NCBI RefSeq assembly: GCF_009690905.1
Contig: NZ_VOSW01000051.1
Coordinates: 1 to 64,000 of the forward strand
DNA: 64,000 nucleotides
Direction of reading: 5' to 3'
Origin: Paraburkholderia madseniana
GTDB taxonomy: Bacteria > Pseudomonadota > Gammaproteobacteria > Burkholderiales > Burkholderiaceae
Every line of letters starts with the position of its first letter. Position 1 is the first letter of the stretch. Under the pieces are notes generated by a model that saw only the letters and a program-made list of their open reading frames with translations, made no database searches and had not been told where the DNA came from. This document shows, in pieces, positions 17,566 to 25,286 of this stretch. A program made the position numbers and the translations under genes.

Positions 17566-18644
17566 GCGCGCCGTTTTTGCAGATTCAGCGTCTTCGCAAG
17601 ACCTACGATCAGGTCGTCGCCATTGATCAGGTGTCGCTCGACATCGAGAAGGGCGAGTTCATGACTTTCCTCGGGCCGTCTGGCTCGGGCAAGAGCACCA
17701 CGCTGTACATCGTTGCGGGCTTCCAGTCGCCGACCGACGGCCGCGTGTTGCTCGACGGCAAGCCGCTGCTGTCGGTCGCGCCGAACCGCCGTAACATCGG
17801 CATGGTGTTTCAGCGCTACACGCTGTTTCCGCATCTGACGGTCGGCGAGAACGTCGCGTTTCCGTTGCGCGTGCGACGCTGGGCGGAGGCGAAAGTGCGC
17901 GCGAAAGTCGATGAAATGCTCAAGCTCGTGCATCTGGCCGATTGCCGTGACCGGATGCCCGGGCAGTTGTCGGGCGGCATGCAACAGCGTGTCGCGATTG
18001 CGCGTGCGCTGGCCTACGATCCGCCAGTGCTGCTGATGGACGAGCCGCTGTCCGCGCTTGACAAGAAGCTGCGTGAAGAACTGCAGACCGAACTGCGGCG
18101 CATTCATCAGCAAACCGGTGTCACGATCCTGTACGTGACGCATGATCAGGAAGAGGCATTGCGCCTGTCCGACCGGATCGCGGTGTTCAACAAAGGGCGC
18201 ATCGAGCAGGTCGGCACGGGTGAGGATCTTTACCGAAAGCCGGCGTCGCGCTTCGTGGCAAGCTTCATCGGCAATTCCAACTTCCTGCCGGTCACGTTGG
18301 CCGGCGGCCATGCGGACTCGCATGCGGTGTTTCCCAACGGCAGGCCGGTGCCGATCGCGGGCTGCGACCATGCGCTTAACGCGGGCGACGGCGGCGCGCT
18401 GATGCTGCGGCCCGAACAGATCCGTATCCGCGTGCAGGCGCCGCACATGGCGAACGATGGCTTGCCGGTCGTCGTGCGTGACATCACGTATCTGGGCGAC
18501 ACCATGCACTATTCGGTGGCGACGCCCTGGCAGCAGGAGATCGCGGTGCGCACAGCGGTGGGCGCCCATGAGGCGGGGCTCGCGGTGGGCGCGCAAGCCT
18601 GGCTCGACTGGGACCGCGCCCATGCGCAGGTGTTTCCCGCATGA
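17562..18644 (+). CDS. ABC transporter ATP-binding protein (PotA-like)
   Basis: A 360-residue ATPase that powers the importer. Walker A is GPSGSGKST (about 38-46), the Q-loop is VFQRYTLFPHLTV, the ABC signature is LSGGMQQRVAIARAL, Walker B is LLMDEPLSALD and the switch histidine is in YVTHDQEEAL. A TOBE domain occupies the C-terminal 120 residues, as in spermidine and iron importers. Start codon is GTG, overlapping the previous stop. It is the last gene before the GntR regulator. Confidence 0.95.
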   Translation: MSAPFLQIQRLRKTYDQVVAIDQVSLDIEKGEFMTFLGPSGSGKSTTLYIVAGFQSPTDGRVLLDGKPLLSVAPNRRNIGMVFQRYTLFPHLTVGENVAFPLRVRRWAEAKVRAKVDEMLKLVHLADCRDRMPGQLSGGMQQRVAIARALAYDPPVLLMDEPLSALDKKLREELQTELRRIHQQTGVTILYVTHDQEEALRLSDRIAVFNKGRIEQVGTGEDLYRKPASRFVASFIGNSNFLPVTLAGGHADSHAVFPNGRPVPIAGCDHALNAGDGGALMLRPEQIRIRVQAPHMANDGLPVVVRDITYLGDTMHYSVATPWQQEIAVRTAVGAHEAGLAVGAQAWLDWDRAHAQVFPA

Positions 18645-18684
18645 CGCGCGGCATCGCGGTCCGTAGCCGACGACTGTGCGATAC

Positions 18685-18698
18685 TATGGTATTCCAAA
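18685..18698. promoter_or_regulatory. GntR operator, copy 2
   Basis: TATGGTATTCCAAA, 13 of 14 positions identical to the core at 11673. It lies 38 bp before the start of the GntR gene, so it is a candidate autoregulatory site. Confidence 0.65.
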
Positions 18699-18735
18699 AA
18701 CCAACTGACCCAGCATCTCGCTTGGGAAGCTCGCC

Positions 18736-19428
18736 ATGATCGAACAGATGCGCGTTGACCGTAGTGCGCCGACCCTTCGCGAACTCACGCTCGAGAAGCT
18801 GCGCGAGGCCATTTCGCAGGGCTTCTATCGTCCAGGCGACCGGTTGATCGAGCGAACATTGTGCGATCAGCTTGGCGTGAGCCGCACCGTGGTGCGCGAA
18901 GTGCTGCGCCATCTGGAAACGGAAGGGCTGGTGGAGACGGTCGCGCATTCCGGCCCCATCGTCGCGCGGCTCGATCCGGAACAGGTGCAGGAAATCTACG
19001 AGATTCGGGCGTTGCTCGAGTCGGAGGCGGCCCGGGCTTGCGCCGAGCTTGCAACGCCCGCGCTCGTGAAGCAGTTGCGCGAAATCCGCAAGGAAATCGA
19101 AGACGCTTTCGACAAGTCCGACTTTCGCCGGGTGTTGGCTTACACCGAACGCTTTTACGAAGCGATGTTCGCGGGCGGCCACAAGCTGATGATGCATCAG
19201 GTGGTCAAATCGCTGAACGGCCGCATCAACCAGTTACGTTCGGTGACGATCTCGTCGCCGGGGCGCGGCGTGGATTCGAATCGCGAAATGAACAAGTTGT
19301 TGAGCGCGATTGCAAAGAAGGACGGCGCTGCGGCTGCTGCCGCGTCGCTCGAGCATGTGCGGCGCACGGCAGCCATCGCCATGGCCACGCTCGCCGAGCG
19401 TGTCGCGGATCAAAGCGAAAGCGCCTGA
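18736..19428 (+). CDS. GntR-family regulator (FadR/FCD subgroup)
   Basis: A 230-residue regulator with an N-terminal winged helix (about 12-78, with RPGDRLIERTLCDQLGVSRT and VVREVLRHLETEGLVE) and an all-helical FCD effector domain (about 85-220). It lies between the importer operon and the AA_synth operon, and all three share the TATGGTATTCCATA palindrome, so it almost certainly controls the whole island and itself. In FCD regulators the ligand usually releases the repressor; here the copy at 19543 overlaps a -10 box, which fits repression. An in-frame ATG also exists at 18748. Confidence 0.93.
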   Translation: MIEQMRVDRSAPTLRELTLEKLREAISQGFYRPGDRLIERTLCDQLGVSRTVVREVLRHLETEGLVETVAHSGPIVARLDPEQVQEIYEIRALLESEAARACAELATPALVKQLREIRKEIEDAFDKSDFRRVLAYTERFYEAMFAGGHKLMMHQVVKSLNGRINQLRSVTISSPGRGVDSNREMNKLLSAIAKKDGAAAAAASLEHVRRTAAIAMATLAERVADQSESA

Positions 19429-19450
19429 ACACTTCGTATCGTTCGCCAGA

Positions 19451-19478
19451 AAAACCGTCGCGCGCGACGGTTTTTTTT
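19451..19478 (+). terminator. Rho-independent terminator of the gntR gene
   Basis: A perfect 10-bp stem (AAAACCGTCG / CGACGGTTTT) with a CGCG loop, running straight into eight T residues, 22 bp after the GntR stop codon. Confidence 0.9.
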
Positions 19479-19529
19479 CGTCCGTGCACTGAAGGGAGTC
19501 TCGTAAACCCGTCGTCGGGATGAAAAATC

Positions 19530-19558
19530 TTGCATACGCTAATATGGAATACCATAAT
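19530..19558 (+). promoter_or_regulatory. Promoter with overlapping GntR operator, copy 3
   Basis: TTGCAT (19530-19535), a 17-bp spacer and CATAAT (19553-19558). The palindrome TATGGAATACCATA (19543-19556) covers the spacer and most of the -10 box. Binding there would block RNA polymerase. It drives the 19614-21956 operon. Confidence 0.7.
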
Positions 19559-19613
19559 ACTCCCAGCGCGCCGCGCACTGAGCCAAGGCGCATCTGTCTC
19601 CGGAGGAAGTCTG

Positions 19614-20201
19614 ATGAAGCTCGAGATTCGCAAACTGATCACCTATGTGGAAGACACGTTCATCGAAGGCGGCAAAGCTGCTGCCCGGCCGTTGAAACTG
19701 TTCGCGGCTGCGGCGGTGCTGCGCAATCCATGGGCCGGGCGCGGCTTCGTCGAGGACCTGAGGCCGGAGATTCACTCGCTCGCGCCGCAACTCGGTGAAG
19801 TGCTGACGGCCGAGATTCTGCGCATCGCCGGTTCCGGCGATGCGGTGGAGGGTTACGGCAAGGCGGCGATCGTTGGGACGTCAGGTGAAGTCGAACACGC
19901 GTCGGCGCTGATTCATACGCTGCGCTTTGGCAACAAGTTTCGCGAAGCGGTCGGCGCTAAAAGTTATCTGAGCTTTACGAACCTGCGTGGCGGCCCGAAC
20001 TGCCCGGTCACGATCCCGTTGATGCACAAGGGCGACGAAGGCATGCGCTCGCACTACCTGACCATTCAGTTTTCGATCATCGACGCGCCTGCGCCGGACG
20101 AACTCGTGATTGCGCTCGGTGCGTCGATTGGCGGGCGGCCGCACCACCGGATCGGCGACCGCTATCAGGATCTGAAGGAGCTGGGCTCCAATGAAGCGTG
20201 A
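19614..20201 (+). CDS. AA_synth (DUF1185) family protein
   Basis: A 195-residue protein of the AA_synth family (PF06684, DUF1185), named for amino acid synthesis but without a proven reaction. Features include KLITYVEDTFIEGG at the start, YGKAAIVGTSGEVEHASALIHT at about 82-103 and GGPNCPVTIPLMHKGDEGMRSHY at about 127-149. CGGAGGAAG precedes the ATG. It is first in an operon with an alpha/beta hydrolase and a flavin reductase under the GntR operator, so it probably acts on an intermediate of the LLM monooxygenase pathway, perhaps an amide or lactam. That last point is a guess from context. Confidence 0.85.
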   Translation: MKLEIRKLITYVEDTFIEGGKAAARPLKLFAAAAVLRNPWAGRGFVEDLRPEIHSLAPQLGEVLTAEILRIAGSGDAVEGYGKAAIVGTSGEVEHASALIHTLRFGNKFREAVGAKSYLSFTNLRGGPNCPVTIPLMHKGDEGMRSHYLTIQFSIIDAPAPDELVIALGASIGGRPHHRIGDRYQDLKELGSNEA

Positions 20202-21018
20202 AACCGACATCGCAAATGCGTCGATGAAAGGCGTGTTTGACGGCACGGCCTACAGCGTGGCCGGCGAGGGTGATGTCCTCGTGCTGATCCATGGCGTGGG
20301 GATGAATCGCTGCGTGTGGGAGCCGCAGGTCGCAGCGTTGAGAGCGCACTTTCGCGTCGTTAGCTACGACATGCTAGGACACGGCGCGAGCCGGCTGCCG
20401 GCCGCGTCGCCGCAACTGGACGAATACGCGGCGCAGTTGCTGGCGCTGCTGGATCACCTCGGCATTCGGACGGCGCATGTCGTCGGTCATTCAATGGGTT
20501 CGCTGATCGCGCTCGAATTCGCGTTGCGCTACCCGCCGAGGGTGACGAGCGTCACCGCGCTCAATGCGGTGTACGACCGCACGCCGTCGCAACGGGCCGC
20601 CGTCATGCAGCGCGCGGCGTCGCTGAACGGCGGGCTCGACCAGCCGAGCATCAATGCCACGATCGCACGCTGGTTCGACGACCCGGTGCCGGGTCATCTG
20701 GCGAACGTCGCGGAGCTCGTGCGCTCGTTGCTGGAGAGCGTCGATCTCGAAGGCTATGCGCGCGCGTACCGGCTTTTTGCGAGTTCGGACCAGGCGCATC
20801 TGGGCCGCTTGCCGCAACTCGCGATGCCGGCGCTGTTCATGACCGGCGAATGCGATCCGAATTCGAGTCCGGCGATGTCGGAGTCAATGGCGGCCGCAGC
20901 GCCGCTCGGCCGCGCCGAGATTATTGCCAACGAACGGCACATGATGAACGTCACGGCGCCGTCGATTGTGAATCAGCGGCTTCTGCACTTTATTCGCGAT
21001 GTGAGCCGTCAGTCCTGA
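20191..21018 (+). CDS. Alpha/beta hydrolase
   Basis: A 275-residue alpha/beta-fold hydrolase. The nucleophile elbow is GHSMG (about 98-102), the oxyanion segment is LIHGVGMN (about 32-39), the acid lies after FMTGECDPNSS (about 218-228) and the catalytic His is in NERHMMNV (about 249-256). It would hydrolyse an ester, amide or C-C bond of a pathway intermediate. It overlaps the AA_synth gene by 11 bp and is preceded by AAGGAG within it, so the two are translationally coupled. Confidence 0.9.
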   Translation: MKRETDIANASMKGVFDGTAYSVAGEGDVLVLIHGVGMNRCVWEPQVAALRAHFRVVSYDMLGHGASRLPAASPQLDEYAAQLLALLDHLGIRTAHVVGHSMGSLIALEFALRYPPRVTSVTALNAVYDRTPSQRAAVMQRAASLNGGLDQPSINATIARWFDDPVPGHLANVAELVRSLLESVDLEGYARAYRLFASSDQAHLGRLPQLAMPALFMTGECDPNSSPAMSESMAAAAPLGRAEIIANERHMMNVTAPSIVNQRLLHFIRDVSRQS

Positions 21019-21029
21019 GGAGCAGCGCC

Positions 21030-21956
21030 ATGACCGATTCTTCTTTTGACATCATCCAGTTTCGCCGCGCGTTGGGCGCGTTCGTCACCGGCGTGACGGT
21101 GGTGACGACAATCCAGCCGGACGGCACGCCGCGCGGTTTTACCGCGAATTCGTTCACGTCGGTGTCGCTCGATCCTGCCTTGATCCTCGTGTGCATCGCC
21201 AGGACCGCGTCGAGCCATCCGGTGTTTTCGCAGACGCAGCGTTTTGCGGTCAGTGTGCTTGCGGAAGACCAGCGGCCGGTGTCGGGCGTGTTCGCGTCGA
21301 AGAGCGCGGACAAGTTCGCACAGGTCGCCTGGCACGCACGGCGCACCGGCAGCCCGGTGATGGACGGCGCGGCGGCGAGCTTCGACTGCGAGACGCATCA
21401 GGTGGTGGACGCCGGCGATCACATCATCCTGATCGGGCGCGTGGTGGACTTCACGCATTCCAGCGCGACGCCATTAGGGTATTGCCGCGGCGCGTATGTG
21501 AATTTCAGTTTGTCGCAGGAAGCGTTGGCGGCGACTGGCCAACGTGCGCAAGTCGGCGCGATTCTCGAACATGCCAGAGGGCTCGTGCTGACCAGGACCG
21601 CGAGCGGATTGCAGTTGCCTACCGGCACGCGGCTCGAACCGTCGGCGGACGCTACGAGTTTGCGCGGCGTGCTTGACGCTCTGAAACTGAACGTCAACCT
21701 CGATTTTCTGTTCGCGGTGTTCGAGGAGAAGGGCGTCACGCACATCTACTATCGCGGGCGCGTCGTCGACGACGCGCCGGCAGTCGCGGACGTCCGCTAT
21801 GTGCCGCTCGACGCGATACCATGGAACGAGATTCGCGACCCGGCCGTGCAGTCGATGCTGCGCCGCTACGTGAAGGAGCGGACCGAAGATGCCTTTGGCA
21901 TCTATGTCGGCGATGTCGAAAAAGGCACCGTGCAATCGCTGATGGCAAATGCGTGA
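21030..21956 (+). CDS. Flavin reductase fused to a Nudix-like domain
   Basis: A 308-residue protein. Residues 1-165 are a HpaC/DIM6-type flavin reductase (FRRALGAFVTGVTVVTT, NSFTSVSLDPALILVCI, YCRGAYVNF), which would supply reduced FMN to the LLM monooxygenase at 11834. The remaining 140 residues have a Nudix-like pattern (GAILEHARGLVLTRTASGLQL, LPTGTRLEP, then a helix), but the Nudix box glutamates are missing, so hydrolase activity is doubtful. GAGGAG lies seven bases before the ATG at 21030. It ends the operon, just before a terminator. Confidence 0.88.
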   Translation: MTDSSFDIIQFRRALGAFVTGVTVVTTIQPDGTPRGFTANSFTSVSLDPALILVCIARTASSHPVFSQTQRFAVSVLAEDQRPVSGVFASKSADKFAQVAWHARRTGSPVMDGAAASFDCETHQVVDAGDHIILIGRVVDFTHSSATPLGYCRGAYVNFSLSQEALAATGQRAQVGAILEHARGLVLTRTASGLQLPTGTRLEPSADATSLRGVLDALKLNVNLDFLFAVFEEKGVTHIYYRGRVVDDAPAVADVRYVPLDAIPWNEIRDPAVQSMLRRYVKERTEDAFGIYVGDVEKGTVQSLMANA

Positions 21957-21965
21957 ATGCATAAG

Positions 21966-21998
21966 AAAGGCGGCTTCGACTCCGAAGCCGCCTTTTTT
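21966..21998. terminator. Bidirectional Rho-independent terminator
   Basis: A perfect 13-bp stem (AAAGGCGGCTTCG / CGAAGCCGCCTTT) with an ACTC loop and six T residues on the plus strand; the minus strand reads TTTCTTAT after the stem. It separates the flavin reductase operon from the convergent etf operon. Confidence 0.92.
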
Positions 21999-22005
21999 AC
22001 GGCGC

Positions 22006-22101
22006 TCACATGTTCGCGTAGTTCGGTCTATCACCACCTTCCGGCGTGACCCAGACGAAGTTCTGGGTCGGGTCCTTGACGATCAGTGCGTTGCTTGCCA
22101 T
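22006..22101 (-). CDS. 31-aa small protein at the end of the etf operon
   Basis: An ATG at 22101 opens a 31-codon frame (MASNALIVKDPTQNFVWVTP, then EGGDRPNYANM) that stops eight bases before the bidirectional terminator. It lies 53 bp downstream of etfA on the same strand. Codon use looks coding, though the ribosome binding site is weak. I do not recognise it. It may be a genuine small protein or the end of a decayed gene. Confidence 0.45.
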   Translation of the reverse strand: MASNALIVKDPTQNFVWVTPEGGDRPNYANM

Positions 22102-22154
22102 AGGGTTCTCTTAGCGGTCCGCCAGCGGTTCAATCGCGCCCGCCAGATGAAGCG

Positions 22155-23096
22155 TCATCGGCTCGTGCCTGCTGCGCCGACATGCGCTTCGATCTCGCCC
22201 ACCACTTCGAACAGATCGCCGACGAGCCCGATGTCCGCGACCGAAAAGATCGGCGCGTCCGGATCTTTATTAATTGCGACAATGGTCTTCGAGTCCTTCA
22301 TCCCGGCCAGATGCTGAATCGCGCCGGAGATGCCGAATGCAAGGTAGACGTCGGGCGCGACCATCTTGCCGGTTTGCCCGACCTGCGCGGTATTCGGCGC
22401 GTAGCCGGCATCCACCGCGGCCCGCGATGCGCCGAGCGCCGCGCCCATCTTTTCCGCCAGTTCGCCGAGCCGATCCATGTTGTCCTTCGATGCCAGACCG
22501 CGCCCGCCCGCGACGACGATCCGCGCGTCGGGTAATTCGCGGCCAGTCCGTGCCAATGCCTGGCGCTCGACGAGCTTCGTCCGGCTAAAGCCCGCAGCCG
22601 GTTCAAGCGTCACGCGTTGCGCGTTGCCGCCGCTGTCAGCCGTCGGCGCGAACGACGACGCCCGAAATGTCGCGAACGTCACGGCACTGGCCGTGTTCAC
22701 TTTGGCGATGACGCTTCCTGCATAAAGGCTGCGCACGAACGCGCCTTCGCCTTCCACCGCGATCACATCTGGAATGAACGCACCGCCGACAAGCGCCGCG
22801 GCGCGTGGCAGGGTGCTACGGCCGAGCGTCCGATGACTCGCGGCGATCAACGAGTACGGTCCATGCATCGCGTGCAACTGCGCGGCGAGCGTTTCAGGCA
22901 CAACGCCCTCGCTCATCGCGTCGGCCATCACGAGAACGCGCTCGACACCGGCAATCTTTTCGACCGTGGATGCAAGCGCGGCATCCAGCAAGAGCACATC
23001 GACCGGCAGGCCGCGTTGCATCACCGCGGTGATGACGCGAAGCGTCGCGTCGGCCACGCGGCCGTTTTCGCTTTCGGCTACGACAAGGCTTCTCAT
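22155..23096 (-). CDS. etfA: Electron transfer flavoprotein alpha subunit
   Basis: A 313-residue ETF alpha subunit. The C-terminal FAD domain carries the family signature (VAPDVYLAFGISGAIQHLAG, then KTIVAINKDPDAPIF); the N-terminal domain begins MRSLVVAESENGR. Start at 23096 overlaps the etfB stop (ATGA), the classic etfBA arrangement. It would accept electrons from the adjacent DAO-family dehydrogenase and pass them to ETF:quinone oxidoreductase. The gene is not in a fatty-acid oxidation context, so it is a dedicated ETF for this island. Confidence 0.93.
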   Translation of the reverse strand: MRSLVVAESENGRVADATLRVITAVMQRGLPVDVLLLDAALASTVEKIAGVERVLVMADAMSEGVVPETLAAQLHAMHGPYSLIAASHRTLGRSTLPRAAALVGGAFIPDVIAVEGEGAFVRSLYAGSVIAKVNTASAVTFATFRASSFAPTADSGGNAQRVTLEPAAGFSRTKLVERQALARTGRELPDARIVVAGGRGLASKDNMDRLGELAEKMGAALGASRAAVDAGYAPNTAQVGQTGKMVAPDVYLAFGISGAIQHLAGMKDSKTIVAINKDPDAPIFSVADIGLVGDLFEVVGEIEAHVGAAGTSR

Positions 23097-23872
23097 GCGG
23101 ACACTCCTGCTTGATCGAATACGCGCCGTTCTGCGAGCGCTGCGATGAGCGCGGCGCTGTCGGCGACCTTGATGCCGGGCTGGCGAACCGGCGGATCGCT
23201 GAGCTTGATGATATGGCTCTGGGGCGTCAGGTCGATTGACAGCGTGGCGGCGTCCACGATCGCGAGCGGCTTCTGCTTCGCCTTGACGATGCTCGGCAAG
23301 GTCACGCGGCGCGGCTCGGCGAGGCGCAGATCCGCACTGACGACAGCCGCGCCCTCGAGCCGCCACGTCGCCGTGCCGGTGTCGTCGTCGCACATGACGG
23401 ACCAGCCTGTGCCATCCGCCGTGAGTGCGCCTGCGTTCAACGCCTGCGGCCAGTCGAGCAGGGCGGCGAGCATGGCGGCGACACCGCCGATGTCGCCGTC
23501 GATCGCCTGCTTGCCGCATAGGACGAGGCCGTATTCCCGACTCGCCATGTGAGCGTTCAGCAGACGCGCCACCGCCAGCGAATCCAGCGTGGCGGTTGCC
23601 GCCGATGTGTCGATCAGCACGGCATCGTCGGCACCCATCGCGAGCGCCGTGCGCAACACGTCCTGGCTGGCTTGCGTGCCGCACGTGATCACCGTCACCT
23701 TCGACGCAACACCGGCTTCCCTGAGTTGCAATGCCTTTTCGACGGCACATTCGTCGAACGGGTTGAGCGACATCTTGAGGCCGGTGGTGTCGATCGAACC
23801 GTTCGACGAGACCCTCACGCGGACGTTGGCGTCCACCACGCGCTTGACTGGAACCAGAATGTTGATTGTCAT
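23093..23872 (-). CDS. etfB: Electron transfer flavoprotein beta subunit
   Basis: A 259-residue ETF beta subunit: ILVPVKRVVDANVRVRV at the start, MSLNPFDECAVEKALQL (about 34-50), and the AMP-binding stretch LVLCGKQAIDGDIGGV (about 114-129). It precedes and overlaps etfA and lies 40 bp downstream of the FAD oxidoreductase, so the three form one operon. Its sequence is closer to the ETFs of amine dehydrogenases than to housekeeping ones by context; this was not tested by alignment. Confidence 0.93.
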   Translation of the reverse strand: MTINILVPVKRVVDANVRVRVSSNGSIDTTGLKMSLNPFDECAVEKALQLREAGVASKVTVITCGTQASQDVLRTALAMGADDAVLIDTSAATATLDSLAVARLLNAHMASREYGLVLCGKQAIDGDIGGVAAMLAALLDWPQALNAGALTADGTGWSVMCDDDTGTATWRLEGAAVVSADLRLAEPRRVTLPSIVKAKQKPLAIVDAATLSIDLTPQSHIIKLSDPPVRQPGIKVADSAALIAALAERRVFDQAGVSA

Positions 23873-23912
23873 GACTTGAGCACCCTTTACGTTCTGTATT
23901 TACGTCCAGTAG

Positions 23913-25100
23913 TCAGGAGACCGCGCCCGAGCCATACTTGCCCACCAGTAGCGCGCCACTGGCGAACCGGTCGAGCGCATAGGGTGCGAGAGAAACATCC
24001 GTGGGCTGGCCGAGCGCATGCTGCGCGAGAATCTTGCCGATGCCCGGCGACAGCTTGAAGCCGTGCCCGGAGAAGCCAAAGCCGACAACGAGTCCCTCGA
24101 TATCGGCGACCTTGCCCAACACCGGATTCCAGTCGGGCGTCACGTCGTAGACGCCGGTCCATGACGAAGCCAGCCCGGCGGCCTCATAAGCAGGGAAGCG
24201 TTCGGCAACTTGCGCGCCGACTTCGGCGACGTAGTCGAGCGAGATATCGCCCTGTTCGGTTTCCGGCGAGTTCAGCGTTTCGCCGACCACGCCTTCGGAC
24301 ACGAGCATCTGACTGCCGCCATAGCTACGGTAATAGAGCATGCCGGCCGAACCCAGGTCCTTGAACGCGGGCATCTTGAACGAGTACGCGGCGCCATCGC
24401 ATTCGAGCGCGAGCACCGTGTGACGCTCAGGCTTGACCGGCAGCGGCACACCAATCCAGCCGGCGAGTTCCGGCGTCCAGATATTCTGCGTGCTGATGAG
24501 AGTTCCGCAACTGAAGTTGCCCGCGCTGGTTGCGACGCCGGTGATCCGGCGTCCTTCGCGCACGAGCCCCGTGACCGTCACGCCTTCCATGATCTTGACA
24601 CCGCGCCGGCGCGCCGAACGGGCGAAGCCGGTCGCCACCAGATAGGCATCCGCAAAACCCGCCTCCGGTTCATAGCCGATCAGCGCGGCGTCGTCGAAGT
24701 TCGCGATCGGCAGGCGCTCGTGCGCTTGCGCCCTGTCGAGCAGTTGCACTTCGATGCCCATCTCCTGCTGCGCGGCGAGCGAGGCGCGCAGCGGCTCCAG
24801 CTTGTCGCCGTCGGGCGCGCAGATCAGATAGCCGCATTTGACGAGACCACAGGACGCTTCGTCGTCGCCGAGATAGTCAGCGAAATTATTGAATGCCCAC
24901 CACGAAGAGCGCGCGAGTTCGACGTTCTGGCGCACCGAATAGTGCGTGCGCAACAGGCCGGACGACTGTGACGTGGTGCCCGCGCCGATCGTGCCCTGTT
25001 CGATAACCAGCACGCTTTGCGCGCCCAATGCGGCGAGATGATGGGCGACCGACGCGCCGATGACGCCAGCGCCAATCACGATGAAATCGTAGTGGCTCAT
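23913..25100 (-). CDS. DAO-family FAD oxidoreductase (sarcosine/N-methyl amino acid dehydrogenase type)
   Basis: A 395-residue D-amino-acid-oxidase-fold flavoprotein related to sarcosine oxidase beta and dimethylglycine dehydrogenase. FAD motif is VIGAGVIGASVAHHLAALGA (about 8-27); SQSSGLLRTHYS (about 45-56) is the typical contact region for flavin; FGFSGHGFKLSPGIGK is at about 345-360. It has its own etfBA downstream, so it is probably a dehydrogenase rather than an oxidase. Next to gmaS and mgsABC, the likely substrate is N-methylglutamate, with sarcosine or dimethylglycine as alternatives. It is divergent from the LysR gene at 25287. A poor -24/-12 match (GG 25201, TTGCA) lies upstream. 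Confidence 0.88.
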   Translation of the reverse strand: MSHYDFIVIGAGVIGASVAHHLAALGAQSVLVIEQGTIGAGTTSQSSGLLRTHYSVRQNVELARSSWWAFNNFADYLGDDEASCGLVKCGYLICAPDGDKLEPLRASLAAQQEMGIEVQLLDRAQAHERLPIANFDDAALIGYEPEAGFADAYLVATGFARSARRRGVKIMEGVTVTGLVREGRRITGVATSAGNFSCGTLISTQNIWTPELAGWIGVPLPVKPERHTVLALECDGAAYSFKMPAFKDLGSAGMLYYRSYGGSQMLVSEGVVGETLNSPETEQGDISLDYVAEVGAQVAERFPAYEAAGLASSWTGVYDVTPDWNPVLGKVADIEGLVVGFGFSGHGFKLSPGIGKILAQHALGQPTDVSLAPYALDRFASGALLVGKYGSGAVS

Positions 25101-25286
25101 GTGGACCTCTGTGTAGGCAATGAGGCGAATTCTAGGAAAACGTTGGCCGCGCCAATTTTGTATTAGGCAAACTTATGGCGAGCCAATGCAATTTCTCATC
25201 CTGTGCACCAACCGCGCGAACCTCGGCACCATGCTGTCGTACCGCACAGGATGACCGGCATGTCACCCACGCGAGCGGAGCATTTC

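Noticed and set aside
25187..25202. Possible sigma-54 promoter for the DAO-etfBA operon on the minus strand
   Set aside because: GG-N10-GC spacing is met and TTGCA is present, but the -24 box (GGATGA) departs from GGCACG at four positions; too weak to list as a feature.
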